Assembly (NCBI RefSeq): GCF_002198115.1
Contig: NZ_NGNR01000004.1
Span: 122,556 to 186,555, forward strand
Direction of reading: 5' to 3'
Source of the DNA: Robiginitalea sediminis
Lineage (GTDB): Bacteria > Bacteroidota > Bacteroidia > Flavobacteriales > Flavobacteriaceae
Length of the DNA stretch: 64,000 nucleotides
Below, piece after piece: positions 54,796 through 63,695 of the stretch. Numbering within the stretch: position 1 is the first letter of the stretch; the number at the start of each line of letters is the position of its first letter. The translations under genes were made by a program, and so were the position numbers. Under the pieces are notes generated by a model. The model had not been told where the DNA came from. It did not search any database and worked only from the letters and a program-made list of their open reading frames with translations.

Positions 54796-57741
54796 ATGAA
54801 ATGGAAACTCGCCATCCCAGCCCTGTTATGGCTGGGTGCCATCGGCTATGGCCAGGACTATTACCCCAAAAACGACGGGGTGAAGGCCAGCGATGAAAAT
54901 TACACGGCTCTTACCAATGCCCGGATCCACGTCAGTGCGGACCAGGTCATCGACAACGCCACCTTGCTGATCCGAAAGGGGAAGGTGGAACAGGTAGGGG
55001 CTTCGGTCCGCATCCCGGAAAACAGCGTGGTGCTGGACCTCGGGGGCAAACACATCTATCCTTCCTTTATCGACGTCTTTTCGGACTATGGGATTGAAAA
55101 ACCCAAACGGGCGCCCGGAGGTGGCCGCACGGCCCAGTACGAGTCCACCCGGGAAGGGTTTTACTGGAACGACCACATCCGCCCGGAACAGCAGGCACTG
55201 GAAGCCTATTCCTTCGATGCCAAAGCAGCCGAATCGCTCCGAAAACTTGGTTTTGGCACCGTCAACAGCCATGTGGCTGACGGAATCGCACGGGGTACCG
55301 GCGTATTGCTTTCCCTGAACCCTGAAGGGGGGGAAGGCCAACGGGTGCTGGACGACGTTTCCGGCCAGTACTTTTCCTTCGAGAAAAGCGTAACCTCCCG
55401 CCAGTCCTACCCCACCTCATTGATGGGGGCTATGGCACTGCTGCGGCAGATGTATCACGATGCTTCCTGGTATGAAAAAGGAGGTGCCTCCAACACCGAC
55501 CGGTCCCTGGAAGCCCTGCTGGCCCAACGGGGCCTGGTGCAGTTCTTTGCCGCAGCGGATAAGGAAAACATCCTGCGGGCCGACGGCATCGGGGATGCGT
55601 TCGGGGTACAATATGTGATCCATGCCGGAGGGCAGGAATATGAAAACATAGACGCCGTTAAGGCTACCGGCGCTGCCCTGGTCGTACCGCTGGATTTCCC
55701 GGAGGCATTCGACGTTTCGGACCCCTACCAGGCGGGATACATCTCCCTGGCCGATATGAAACACTGGAACCAGGCCCCTACCAACCCTAAGGTCCTCCAC
55801 GAGAACGGGATCCGGTTTGCCTTTACCCTCAACGGGCTCAAGAAACAATCGGATTTTATGGAAATGGTGCGCAAGGCCATAACCTATGGTCTGCCGGAAA
55901 GCGCAGCCCTGAGGGCGCTGACCTCCGAGCCGGCGCGCCTGCTGGGCAAGGCCGACCAGATCGGGTCGCTGCAACCCGGGCGCCTGGCGAACTTCCTGAT
56001 TACCTCCGGACCGGTCTTCGACAAGGAGACCACCCTGTATGAGAACTGGGTACGGGGCCAGCGGGATGTCCTGGCGGACATGGAGCAAAAGGATATCCGG
56101 GGTACTTACAGCCTGGTAACCGGAGGCAAGACCTTTACCCTCGAGGTAGGTGGCAAGGCCGGTTCCCCCAGCCTGAAAGTCAAACGGGACACCACAGACC
56201 TGAAAGGAAAAATCGGGTATACGGGAGACTGGGCGAATATTTCCTTCTCCGACGGGGAGGACCGCTACCGGATGGCTGCCCGCGTAAGGGAAAACACCGC
56301 AGACCTGCAGGCCAAAACAGTACTGCCCAATGGTCAGGAAACCCGGCTGACCCTTCGCAGGACAGCCGCCTATGAAGGCGACAAACCCAAGGAAGGGGAG
56401 GAAGATTCTGCCCCGGAAGTGTTGCCGCTGACCTACCCGAATGTGGGGTACGGATACAGCAGCCTGCCCACACGGCAGGACGTACTTTTCCAGAATGCCA
56501 CGGTCTGGACCTCCGAGGATGCCGGTATCCTGGAGAATACCGATGTACTGGTACGGGATGGCAAAATCGCCCGGATCGGGAAGGGCCTCTCGCCCGGAAG
56601 GGCCAGGGTAATCGATGCCAGCGGGAAACACCTTACGGCCGGTATCATTGACGAACACAGCCATATTGCCGCCCTTTCCATCAATGAGGCCGGCCACAAC
56701 TCCTCTGCAGAAGTCAAGATTTCGGATGTGGTGGACGCCGAGGACGCGGACATCTACCGCAACCTGGCCGGGGGTGTGACCTCCATCCAGATCCTCCACG
56801 GATCGGCCAACCCCATTGGGGGGCGTTCGGCCATCATCAAGCTGAAGTGGGGCAAGCCCGCCTCGGAACTCCTCTACGAGGATATGCCGAAGTACATCAA
56901 ATTCGCCCTTGGGGAAAACGTCAAACAGAGCAACTGGCAGAGTTATTCGCGTTTCCCCCAGACCCGTATGGGCGTGGAGCAGGTCTTTATGAACTACTTC
57001 CAGCGCGCCAAGGAGTACCAGGCGAAGAAGGCATCCGGCAAACCCTTCCGCTACGACGAGGAGATGGAAGTCCTGGCGGAAATCCTCCGCGGGGAGCGCT
57101 TTATCAGCTGTCACTCCTATGTGCAGAGCGAAATCAATATGCTTATGAAGGTGGCCGAGAAAATGGGCTTCCGGGTCAATACCTTCACCCATATCCTGGA
57201 GGGGTATAAGGTGGCCGATAAAATGGCCGCGCACGGGGTGGGAGGTTCCACGTTTTCGGACTGGTGGGCCTACAAATTTGAAGTGCTGGATGCCATCCCC
57301 TACAATGCGGCCATCATGCACAACCAGGGCGTAACGGTAGCCATCAATTCCGACGATGCCGAAATGTCCCGCCGCCTGAACCAGGAGGCTGCAAAAACGG
57401 TCAAATACGGAGGTATGAGCGAGGAAGAAGCCTGGAAAATGGTGACCATCAACCCGGCGAAACTCCTGCACCTGGACGACAGGGTGGGCAGTATTGCAGA
57501 AGGTAAGGATGCCGACCTGGTACTCTGGTCGGGACACCCGCTTAGCGTGTACTCCAAGGCGGAGAAGACCTATATTGAAGGAGTCCCCTATTTCGACCTG
57601 GAACAGGATGCCCAAATCCGGTCCCGGATGGAACAGGAGCGCAAAACCCTTATCGGCATGATGCTGGATGAAAAGGACGGGGGGGCCAAACGCACCCCTA
57701 AGATGAACCGCAAAGAACGCCTGCACTGTGACAGCCTCTAA
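54796..57741 (+). CDS. Two-barrel secreted amidohydrolase
   Basis: A 981-residue secreted protein (signal peptide to about residue 21) made of two amidohydrolase-like halves. The first (about 35-430) has the flanking strands (LTNARIHVSADQVI, LDLGGKHIYPSFIDVF) but no HxH at the metal site. The second (about 560-960) has IIDEHSHIAA (H621, H623), CHSYVQSE, THILEGYK and INSDDAEM, the full metal-binding set. Only the C-terminal barrel should be catalytic; the first may be structural. The substrate is unknown. It is followed by another amidohydrolase-fold gene 25 bp on. Confidence 0.85.
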   Translation: MKWKLAIPALLWLGAIGYGQDYYPKNDGVKASDENYTALTNARIHVSADQVIDNATLLIRKGKVEQVGASVRIPENSVVLDLGGKHIYPSFIDVFSDYGIEKPKRAPGGGRTAQYESTREGFYWNDHIRPEQQALEAYSFDAKAAESLRKLGFGTVNSHVADGIARGTGVLLSLNPEGGEGQRVLDDVSGQYFSFEKSVTSRQSYPTSLMGAMALLRQMYHDASWYEKGGASNTDRSLEALLAQRGLVQFFAAADKENILRADGIGDAFGVQYVIHAGGQEYENIDAVKATGAALVVPLDFPEAFDVSDPYQAGYISLADMKHWNQAPTNPKVLHENGIRFAFTLNGLKKQSDFMEMVRKAITYGLPESAALRALTSEPARLLGKADQIGSLQPGRLANFLITSGPVFDKETTLYENWVRGQRDVLADMEQKDIRGTYSLVTGGKTFTLEVGGKAGSPSLKVKRDTTDLKGKIGYTGDWANISFSDGEDRYRMAARVRENTADLQAKTVLPNGQETRLTLRRTAAYEGDKPKEGEEDSAPEVLPLTYPNVGYGYSSLPTRQDVLFQNATVWTSEDAGILENTDVLVRDGKIARIGKGLSPGRARVIDASGKHLTAGIIDEHSHIAALSINEAGHNSSAEVKISDVVDAEDADIYRNLAGGVTSIQILHGSANPIGGRSAIIKLKWGKPASELLYEDMPKYIKFALGENVKQSNWQSYSRFPQTRMGVEQVFMNYFQRAKEYQAKKASGKPFRYDEEMEVLAEILRGERFISCHSYVQSEINMLMKVAEKMGFRVNTFTHILEGYKVADKMAAHGVGGSTFSDWWAYKFEVLDAIPYNAAIMHNQGVTVAINSDDAEMSRRLNQEAAKTVKYGGMSEEEAWKMVTINPAKLLHLDDRVGSIAEGKDADLVLWSGHPLSVYSKAEKTYIEGVPYFDLEQDAQIRSRMEQERKTLIGMMLDEKDGGAKRTPKMNRKERLHCDSL

Positions 57742-57766
57742 CCCAATACGAAACGCAAGAAGACCC

Positions 57767-59056
57767 ATGAAACCACACTATATAGTAATCGCCTTGTTCC
57801 TTTTCCTTGTGGGAGCTCCGGGGAATGCCCAGCAAACCCCTGCCCCGCCGCAGGAAGGAACCATCAGTATAACAGGGGCTACCCTGCACCTGGGGGACGG
57901 CAGTATTATCGAGAACGGCACCCTGACCTTCACGGATGGGACCATAACCGCGATAGGCGCAGACGTGGCCCCTGCAGGGCGCGTCATAGACGCTTCCGGG
58001 AAGCATGTATACCCTGGCTTTATTGCCCCTATTAAGTCCCTGGGGCTTATAGAAATCGACGCGGTCCGGCCTTCGGACGACGAAGATGAAATAGGGGGTA
58101 TGATCCCGCATGTGCGGAGCCTTATCGCCTATAACGCAGAATCCAAAGTCGTGGAAAGTATGCGCCCCAACGGGGTGTTGCTCGGGCAGGTCACCCCTCA
58201 GGGCGGTACCATTTCCGGCACCTCCTCCATCGTCCAGTTCGACGCCTGGAACTGGGAGGATGCGGCCGTGAAAATCGATGACGGGATCCACCTGCACTGG
58301 CCACGGTCCTTCCGCCGTGGGCGGTGGTGGCTCGGGGAACCCCGCGGGTTGCAACCCAACAAGGATTACGCCGACGAGCAGGTGGAAATCCTGGACTTTG
58401 TCCGCAGCTCCAAAGCCTATGGCACCGGGGCCAATGCCGACGTAAACCCGGCCTACCAAGCCATGCAGGGCCTTTTCGATGGCAGTAAGAGGCTTTATGT
58501 CTATGCCGACGGGGAGCGGGAAATTATCGATGCTATTACCGCCCTAAAGGAGGCCGGTATTTCCAAAGTGGTCCTGGTGGGGGGCTACCAGGCCTATAAA
58601 GTGACCGATTTTCTGAAGGAGCACAGCATCCCTGTACTGGTGTCCGAACCCCATGCCCTGCCAGCGATGGAAGACGACCCGTACGACCTCCCCTACCGCC
58701 TGCCGAAAATGCTGGTAGATGCCGGGCTGTTGGTGGGGATCCAGAACGAGGGGATGGCCAACTTCCAGACCCGTAACCTGGCATTTTATGCCGGCCATGT
58801 GGCCGGACAGGGCCTGGACCGGGAAAAGGCGCTGCAACTCATCTCAGGCAATACGGCCAAAATACTGGGGATAGACGACCGCTACGGTACCCTGGAGGCA
58901 GGTAAAAGTGCTACCTTATTCATTTCCGAGGGCGATGCCCTGGACATGCGCACCAACCTGCTCACCCATGCCTTTATAGACGGGCGGGAACTCTCCCTGG
59001 AAACCCACCAGACCGAACTCTGGAAGCGGTACTCCGGGAAGTTTGCCCGGCAGTAG
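57767..59056 (+). CDS. Amidohydrolase-fold protein lacking the HxH metal site
   Basis: A secreted protein of 429 residues (signal peptide ending near GNAQQ). It has the amidohydrolase frame: ITGATLHLGDGSII, a VIDASGKHVYPGFIAP strand where GFIDxHxH is expected, and a late GIDDRYGTLEAGKSATLFI. The HxH pair is absent and no replacement was seen, so it is probably non-catalytic or uses another chemistry. It follows the two-barrel enzyme in one transcript and may pair with it. The start at 57767 gives a normal signal peptide; an in-frame ATG at 57728 overlaps the gene before. Confidence 0.8.
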   Translation: MKPHYIVIALFLFLVGAPGNAQQTPAPPQEGTISITGATLHLGDGSIIENGTLTFTDGTITAIGADVAPAGRVIDASGKHVYPGFIAPIKSLGLIEIDAVRPSDDEDEIGGMIPHVRSLIAYNAESKVVESMRPNGVLLGQVTPQGGTISGTSSIVQFDAWNWEDAAVKIDDGIHLHWPRSFRRGRWWLGEPRGLQPNKDYADEQVEILDFVRSSKAYGTGANADVNPAYQAMQGLFDGSKRLYVYADGEREIIDAITALKEAGISKVVLVGGYQAYKVTDFLKEHSIPVLVSEPHALPAMEDDPYDLPYRLPKMLVDAGLLVGIQNEGMANFQTRNLAFYAGHVAGQGLDREKALQLISGNTAKILGIDDRYGTLEAGKSATLFISEGDALDMRTNLLTHAFIDGRELSLETHQTELWKRYSGKFARQ

Positions 59057-59068
59057 GCGGCAATACCT

Positions 59069-59076
59069 TATCTTTG
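59069..59076 (+). promoter_or_regulatory. -7 box upstream of the TrmH gene, overlapping a terminator
   Basis: TATCTTTG matches fully; TTTG stands 23 bases upstream. The predicted start near 59082 is inside the left arm of the terminator at 59079-59107, so transcripts from this promoter should not form the full hairpin. Confidence 0.5.
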
Positions 59077-59078
59077 AA

Positions 59079-59107
59079 AACGGAACAGCAAGCTGTTCCG
59101 TTTTTTT
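59079..59107 (+). terminator. Terminator of the amidohydrolase operon, ending at the next start codon
   Basis: AACGGAACAG (59079-59088) pairs perfectly with CTGTTCCGTT (59093-59102) around CAAG and is followed by T to 59107. The TrmH ATG is the next base. Confidence 0.85.
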
Positions 59108-59932
59108 ATGCCCGCTCCCATCAAACATATCAGCAGCATCCAAAATGCCGAAGTACGGCAGTTGCAGCATTGGAACCAAAAATCCCGCGACCGGAGGAAG
59201 TCCGGAAGGTTCGTCCTGGAAGGCCTGCGCGAACTCACCCTTGCCCTGGAAGGGGGCTACCGGGCCGAACGGTTTTATTTCTGCCCGGAAATCCTGGGCG
59301 AAGATGCCCTGTATGCCCTCCCGGGAGCGGAACAAGTCCCGCTTACCAGCCTGAGCCCGGAGGTATACAGGCACCTGGCCTACCGCGGTAAAACCGAAGG
59401 AGTGCTCGCCGTAATGCACACCAAAACCCATGGGCTGGACGATCTGGTATTCCGCAGGGAAGCACCCCTGATCCTGGTGGCCGAGGCCCCAGAAAAACCC
59501 GGTAACATCGGAGCCCTCCTGCGCACAGCAGACGCTGCGGCCCTGGATGCGGTTATCATTGCGGACCCAAAGGGGGACGTATACAACCCCAATGTAATCC
59601 GCTCCAGCGTGGGTTGTCTGTTTACGGTTCCCGTTGCCGTGGCTACCTCCGAGGCAGTCCTCGAATTCCTGGCTGCGCGGGGCATTCAGGTGTTGGCGGC
59701 CTGCCTGGGGGGCAGTACGCGCTACGACCTGGCCGATTACAGGACCCCTACGGCCATCGCCGTGGGTACCGAAGCCACCGGCCTCACCGAAAAGTGGCGT
59801 ACCGCAGCCCGTACTGCGGTGGAAATCCCCATGTCCGGTGTTATCGATTCCATGAATGTTTCGGTATCTGCGGCCATCCTGGTTTTTGAAGCCCTCAGGC
59901 AACGGGGTTTTGACCAGGGCAGCCACCTTTAA
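59108..59932 (+). CDS. TrmH/SpoU-family RNA 2'-O-methyltransferase
   Basis: The 274-residue knotted methyltransferase has an N-terminal RNA-binding segment (RDRRKSGRFVLEGLREL) and the SPOUT core: EKPGNIGALLRTADA, NVIRSSVGCLFTVP, AVGTEATGL and IPMSGVIDSMNVSVSAAI. It uses S-adenosylmethionine to methylate ribose in rRNA or tRNA; the target cannot be told. The start follows directly after the T-run of the upstream terminator. Confidence 0.92.
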   Translation: MPAPIKHISSIQNAEVRQLQHWNQKSRDRRKSGRFVLEGLRELTLALEGGYRAERFYFCPEILGEDALYALPGAEQVPLTSLSPEVYRHLAYRGKTEGVLAVMHTKTHGLDDLVFRREAPLILVAEAPEKPGNIGALLRTADAAALDAVIIADPKGDVYNPNVIRSSVGCLFTVPVAVATSEAVLEFLAARGIQVLAACLGGSTRYDLADYRTPTAIAVGTEATGLTEKWRTAARTAVEIPMSGVIDSMNVSVSAAILVFEALRQRGFDQGSHL

Positions 59933-60010
59933 TCAGGGTGCGATTTGTCGGAAAAGTTATCCAGACCCCTGAAAATTGGTTACTTTGGTCTCCCAGCCCA
60001 AACCTGAGAC

Positions 60011-61270
60011 ATGTCGGCAACCTTCCTGCTATACCTCATTGCAGGCATCCTGTTGGTCCAGTATGCCATAGACACCGTATTGGAATACCTCAACGCCAAG
60101 CGGTTCGACGCCCCCCTGCCCCCTGAGGTGGCCGGGTTATACGACGAGGCGGAATACCGGAAATCCCAGGAATACAAGAAAGCCAACTACCGCTTTGGCC
60201 AATGGTCCTCGGCCCTTTCCACCTTTGGAATGCTCGCGTTTCTCCTGTTGGGCGGTTTCGGGTGGATAGACGCCATGGCGACCTCAGTAAGCACACACCC
60301 TCTCCTGCAGGCTCTTGCCTTTTTCGGGATTGTCTTTGTCCTCTCCGATTTGCTCACCACCCCATTAAGCTATTACCACACCTTTGTCATTGAGGAGCGT
60401 TTCGGCTTTAATAAGACCACCCCGGCCCTGTTCTGGACCGACAAATTAAAAGGGTGGCTATTGGCCCTGGTTGTTGGCGGAGGCCTGCTTACGGCCATCC
60501 TGGTGTTCTATCAGTGGGCCGGTAGCGGGTTCTGGCTCTACGCCTGGGGGCTGATTGCGGTATTCAGCGTGGGGATGAACTTGTTCTACAGCCGGCTGAT
60601 TGTCCCCTTGTTTAACCGGCAGGAGCCCCTGGAAGACGGGCCCTTGAAATCGCAGATTGAGCAGTATGCACGGAAAGTGGGATTTGAGTTGAAAAAAATC
60701 TTCGTGATAGACGGATCGCGCCGGTCCACCAAAGCCAATGCCTACTTTTCGGGGTTTGGCAGCCAGAAACGCGTCACCTTGTATGACACCCTGATCCGGG
60801 ACCTGGAGCAGGAGGAGGTGGTTGCCGTCCTGGCCCATGAGGTAGGGCATTACAAACGGCGGCATATCCTGATCAATTTGCTGGCCTCCATCCTGTTAAC
60901 GGGGATAACCCTCTATGTGCTGTCGGTTTTTGTCAACCACCCGGAACTCTCCCTGGCGCTGGGGGTGAAAAACCCCAGTTTCCATGCAGCCCTGTTGAGC
61001 TTTGGCTTGCTCTACAGCCCGATTTCTGAGGTCACGGGCCTGGTGATGAATTATTTCTCCCGAAAGTTTGAATTCCAGGCGGATGCGTATGCCCGCGAAA
61101 CCTATGCCGCGGAACCCCTGATCCGCTCCCTGAAAAAACTCTCGCGCAACCACCTGAGCAACCTCACCCCCCACCCTGCATACGTGGTGGCCCATTACTC
61201 CCACCCCCCGCTCGCGGCCCGAATTGCCCACCTGAAATCCAGGCCCGAACCAACGCCCCCCATCGCCTGA
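60011..61270 (+). CDS. M48-family metallopeptidase (CAAX protease/Ste24-like)
   Basis: The 419-residue membrane protease has about seven helices and the zinc site HEVGHYKRRH with a downstream Glu (EFQADAYAR). VIDGSRRSTKANAYFSGFG is the family segment before the active site. Ste24-like enzymes of bacteria cut membrane proteins in quality control. TTACTTTG (59980-59987), near the -7 consensus, may be its promoter. Confidence 0.92.
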   Translation: MSATFLLYLIAGILLVQYAIDTVLEYLNAKRFDAPLPPEVAGLYDEAEYRKSQEYKKANYRFGQWSSALSTFGMLAFLLLGGFGWIDAMATSVSTHPLLQALAFFGIVFVLSDLLTTPLSYYHTFVIEERFGFNKTTPALFWTDKLKGWLLALVVGGGLLTAILVFYQWAGSGFWLYAWGLIAVFSVGMNLFYSRLIVPLFNRQEPLEDGPLKSQIEQYARKVGFELKKIFVIDGSRRSTKANAYFSGFGSQKRVTLYDTLIRDLEQEEVVAVLAHEVGHYKRRHILINLLASILLTGITLYVLSVFVNHPELSLALGVKNPSFHAALLSFGLLYSPISEVTGLVMNYFSRKFEFQADAYARETYAAEPLIRSLKKLSRNHLSNLTPHPAYVVAHYSHPPLAARIAHLKSRPEPTPPIA

Positions 61271-61290
61271 GGCGGCCCGAATCTTTTGCT

Positions 61291-61298
61291 TACCTTTC
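61291..61298 (+). promoter_or_regulatory. Weak candidate -7 box of the bestrophin gene
   Basis: TACCTTTC differs in one base from TAnnTTTG, 32 bases before the ATG at 61331. It favours that start over an in-frame codon at 61286 before the box. Confidence 0.3.
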
Positions 61299-61330
61299 GG
61301 GGTGCCCTGAGTGGCAAACAGACCACAGGT

Positions 61331-62317
61331 ATGTATATCAGAAAGACCTATGGCTTTTGGATGACCTTTAACTGGTCCAAATGGCCCTTTATCCTCGGCA
61401 CCCTCTACGGGGCCCTCATTTCCGGAATATCCTATTTGCTGGGGACTGCCCTCTACATCCCCTGGGGGCCACTGGGGGTGGTGGGCATTGCCGTAGCCTT
61501 CTACCTGGGATTTAAAAACAACAGCTCCTACGACCGAACCTGGGAAGCCCGCAAAATATGGGGGAGCATTGTGAACAACAGCCGGAGTTTCGGGGCAGCC
61601 GTTATGGCCTTTGTCCATGGGAACGAGGCCGGTGCCGTCCGGCAGGAACTCTTGTACCGTCATCTGGCATGGCTTACGGCCTTGCGTCACCAGCTGCGCA
61701 CCAGCAGGCCGTGGGAACATACCGAAAACAGGGTTAAAGGACTGTATGCTCCCGAGATTTGCGAAGGCGGGCGAACCGACTTGGACAGCGAATTAAAAGC
61801 CCTGATAGGCCCGGCGGAATTGGCCGGGTTACAGGGAGCAGCGAACAGCGCCACGCAATTGCTCCGGATACAGTCCGAACGTTTGCAGGAACTCCGTAAT
61901 GCAGGGTATTTTGAGGACTTCAGGCACATGGAGTTCCATCACCTGATAACCGCATTTTACGAGGACCAGGGGAAATCCGAACGCATCAAGAATTTCCCGT
62001 TCCCGAGGCAATATGCCTCGGCAGGACTCTGGATTACCTGGATGTTCTGTATTCTGGTGCCTTTCGGGTTGATGGATATCCTACAAGGGCAACCCCTTGG
62101 CATGTGGTGGCTTTGCCCGGTACTGGCAGGCATCATTATCTGGGTTTTCTTCCTTACGGAAAAGATTGGGGATTATTCGGAAAACCCTTTCGAGGGCACC
62201 TATAACGACGTCCCCATCACGTCAATTGCCCGGGCCATAGAGATAGACCTCAGGGAGATGCTGGGCGAAACCGAGGTACCCCCACCAGTGGTGGACGTGA
62301 ACGGCTTTTTGATGTAG
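61331..62317 (+). CDS. Bestrophin-family anion channel-like protein
   Basis: The 328-residue membrane protein (start MYIRKTYGFW) has four hydrophobic regions and the bestrophin/UPF0187 features SSYDRTWEARKIWGSIVNNSR and a C-terminal KIGDYSENPFEGTYNDVPI. Members form pentameric ion channels in the cytoplasmic membrane. No partner gene is obvious. Confidence 0.88.
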   Translation: MYIRKTYGFWMTFNWSKWPFILGTLYGALISGISYLLGTALYIPWGPLGVVGIAVAFYLGFKNNSSYDRTWEARKIWGSIVNNSRSFGAAVMAFVHGNEAGAVRQELLYRHLAWLTALRHQLRTSRPWEHTENRVKGLYAPEICEGGRTDLDSELKALIGPAELAGLQGAANSATQLLRIQSERLQELRNAGYFEDFRHMEFHHLITAFYEDQGKSERIKNFPFPRQYASAGLWITWMFCILVPFGLMDILQGQPLGMWWLCPVLAGIIIWVFFLTEKIGDYSENPFEGTYNDVPITSIARAIEIDLREMLGETEVPPPVVDVNGFLM

Positions 62318-62381
62318 CCCGGCCGCTGCCCGGGGTTCCGTCCATTTGATTATCTTGGAGGTCCAACCAACCTTTTTAACC

Positions 62382-63695
62382 ATGAGGATATCTGTACTAG
62401 TGCCGTTGCTGCTCCTGATTGTGGCCTGTGGGGAAAAGCGAGACCCCGGGGCCGAATCAGCGGAAAATACCGTAATGATTTCCCGAAGCGACTACAAGGA
62501 CCGCCTGGAGGGGTTCTGGCTGGCCCAATGCATCGCCAACTGGACCGGGCTGGTAACCGAAATGGACAAAATCGGCAATATCGGGGAAATCCGGACAGGG
62601 CCGTTTTATACCCGTGAGGATTGGGGAAAACCGGACCAGCCCAGCATCTTCAACCCGGATTCCATAAGCCGCTGGTCCGAAACCATCGATTTTGTGCTTC
62701 GGGGGCCCGAAGAGGTCTGGGGTGCGGACGATGACACAGATGTCGAGTACATGTACCAGTACCTGCTATTCGAATCGGGAGCTACCCGACTAAACCCGGA
62801 GCAAATCCGGGACGGGTGGCTCCGGCATATCCGCGCCGAGGAGGAAAACTACCTCTGGGTTTCAAACCAACAGGCCTTTGACTTGATGCAACAGGGGGTC
62901 CTGCCCCCCGAAACCAGCGACCCGGAGCGCAACCCGCATTACGAAATGATAGATGCGCAGCTCACCACGGAAATTTTCGGGCTATATGCCCCGGGCAGGC
63001 CGGACATCGCCCTGGAAATGGCCCACCTGCCCATCAGGACCACGGCCAGGGGCGGGGCTGCACAAATCTCAGAGTTCTATGTGATCCTGCACGCGCTGGC
63101 TGGCACGCCTGCTGAAGGGCTTAATCCGAAAGCGCAATTGATGCAAATGGCTACCACCGCCCGCGGGCACCTGACCGAGGGGGATTACCCTGCAGCCATG
63201 TACGATTATGTCCTGGGGCTCTATAAAAGCGGCATCCCCTGGGAACAAACCCGGGATTCTATCTACCAGCGCTACCAGGTGGAGGAGGCAGACGGTTACG
63301 ACATCACTTCCCAAAACCTCTATTGCAATGGGTGTTTTGCCGCCGGCATCAATTTTGCAGCCAGCCTGGTGAGCTACTTCTACGGGGAGGGCGACCTGAA
63401 GCAAACCCTCAAAATCGGGGTGCTTTGCGGATGGGATTCGGACAACCCCACAGCCACCTGGGGCGGGCTACTCGGTTTTATGATGGGAAAGGAAAAAGTG
63501 GAACAGGCCTTCGGGCAACCCCTTTCCGACCGCTTCAACATCCACAGGACCCGGCAAAATTTCCCGGATGACGGCAAGGATACCTTTGACAAAATGGCCG
63601 CAAAAGGGATGGCTATTACCGATAGGGTAATCACCAAGGAAATGGGTGGAAAAACAGATCCCGAGGAAAAGGTATGGATCATTCCACTGCAATGA
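62382..63695 (+). CDS. Secreted ADP-ribosylglycohydrolase-family lipoprotein
   Basis: A 437-residue lipoprotein (IVAC, C16) with an ADP-ribosylglycohydrolase fold: FWLAQCIANWTGL, the acidic WGADDDTDVEY and the late GWDSDNPTATWGGLLG in place of the usual GGDTDT. The acid residues for two metals are largely kept, so it may cleave ADP-ribosyl or other N-glycosidic bonds outside the cytoplasm. The start at 62382 gives a normal lipoprotein signal. It overlaps the next gene by 4 bp (ATGA). Confidence 0.82.
   Translation: MRISVLVPLLLLIVACGEKRDPGAESAENTVMISRSDYKDRLEGFWLAQCIANWTGLVTEMDKIGNIGEIRTGPFYTREDWGKPDQPSIFNPDSISRWSETIDFVLRGPEEVWGADDDTDVEYMYQYLLFESGATRLNPEQIRDGWLRHIRAEEENYLWVSNQQAFDLMQQGVLPPETSDPERNPHYEMIDAQLTTEIFGLYAPGRPDIALEMAHLPIRTTARGGAAQISEFYVILHALAGTPAEGLNPKAQLMQMATTARGHLTEGDYPAAMYDYVLGLYKSGIPWEQTRDSIYQRYQVEEADGYDITSQNLYCNGCFAAGINFAASLVSYFYGEGDLKQTLKIGVLCGWDSDNPTATWGGLLGFMMGKEKVEQAFGQPLSDRFNIHRTRQNFPDDGKDTFDKMAAKGMAITDRVITKEMGGKTDPEEKVWIIPLQ

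Noticed and set aside
55417-57768. Open frame of 783 codons antisense to the two-barrel amidohydrolase
   Set aside because: The translation has no recognisable family, and the plus-strand frame has catalytic motifs, a signal peptide and operon structure.
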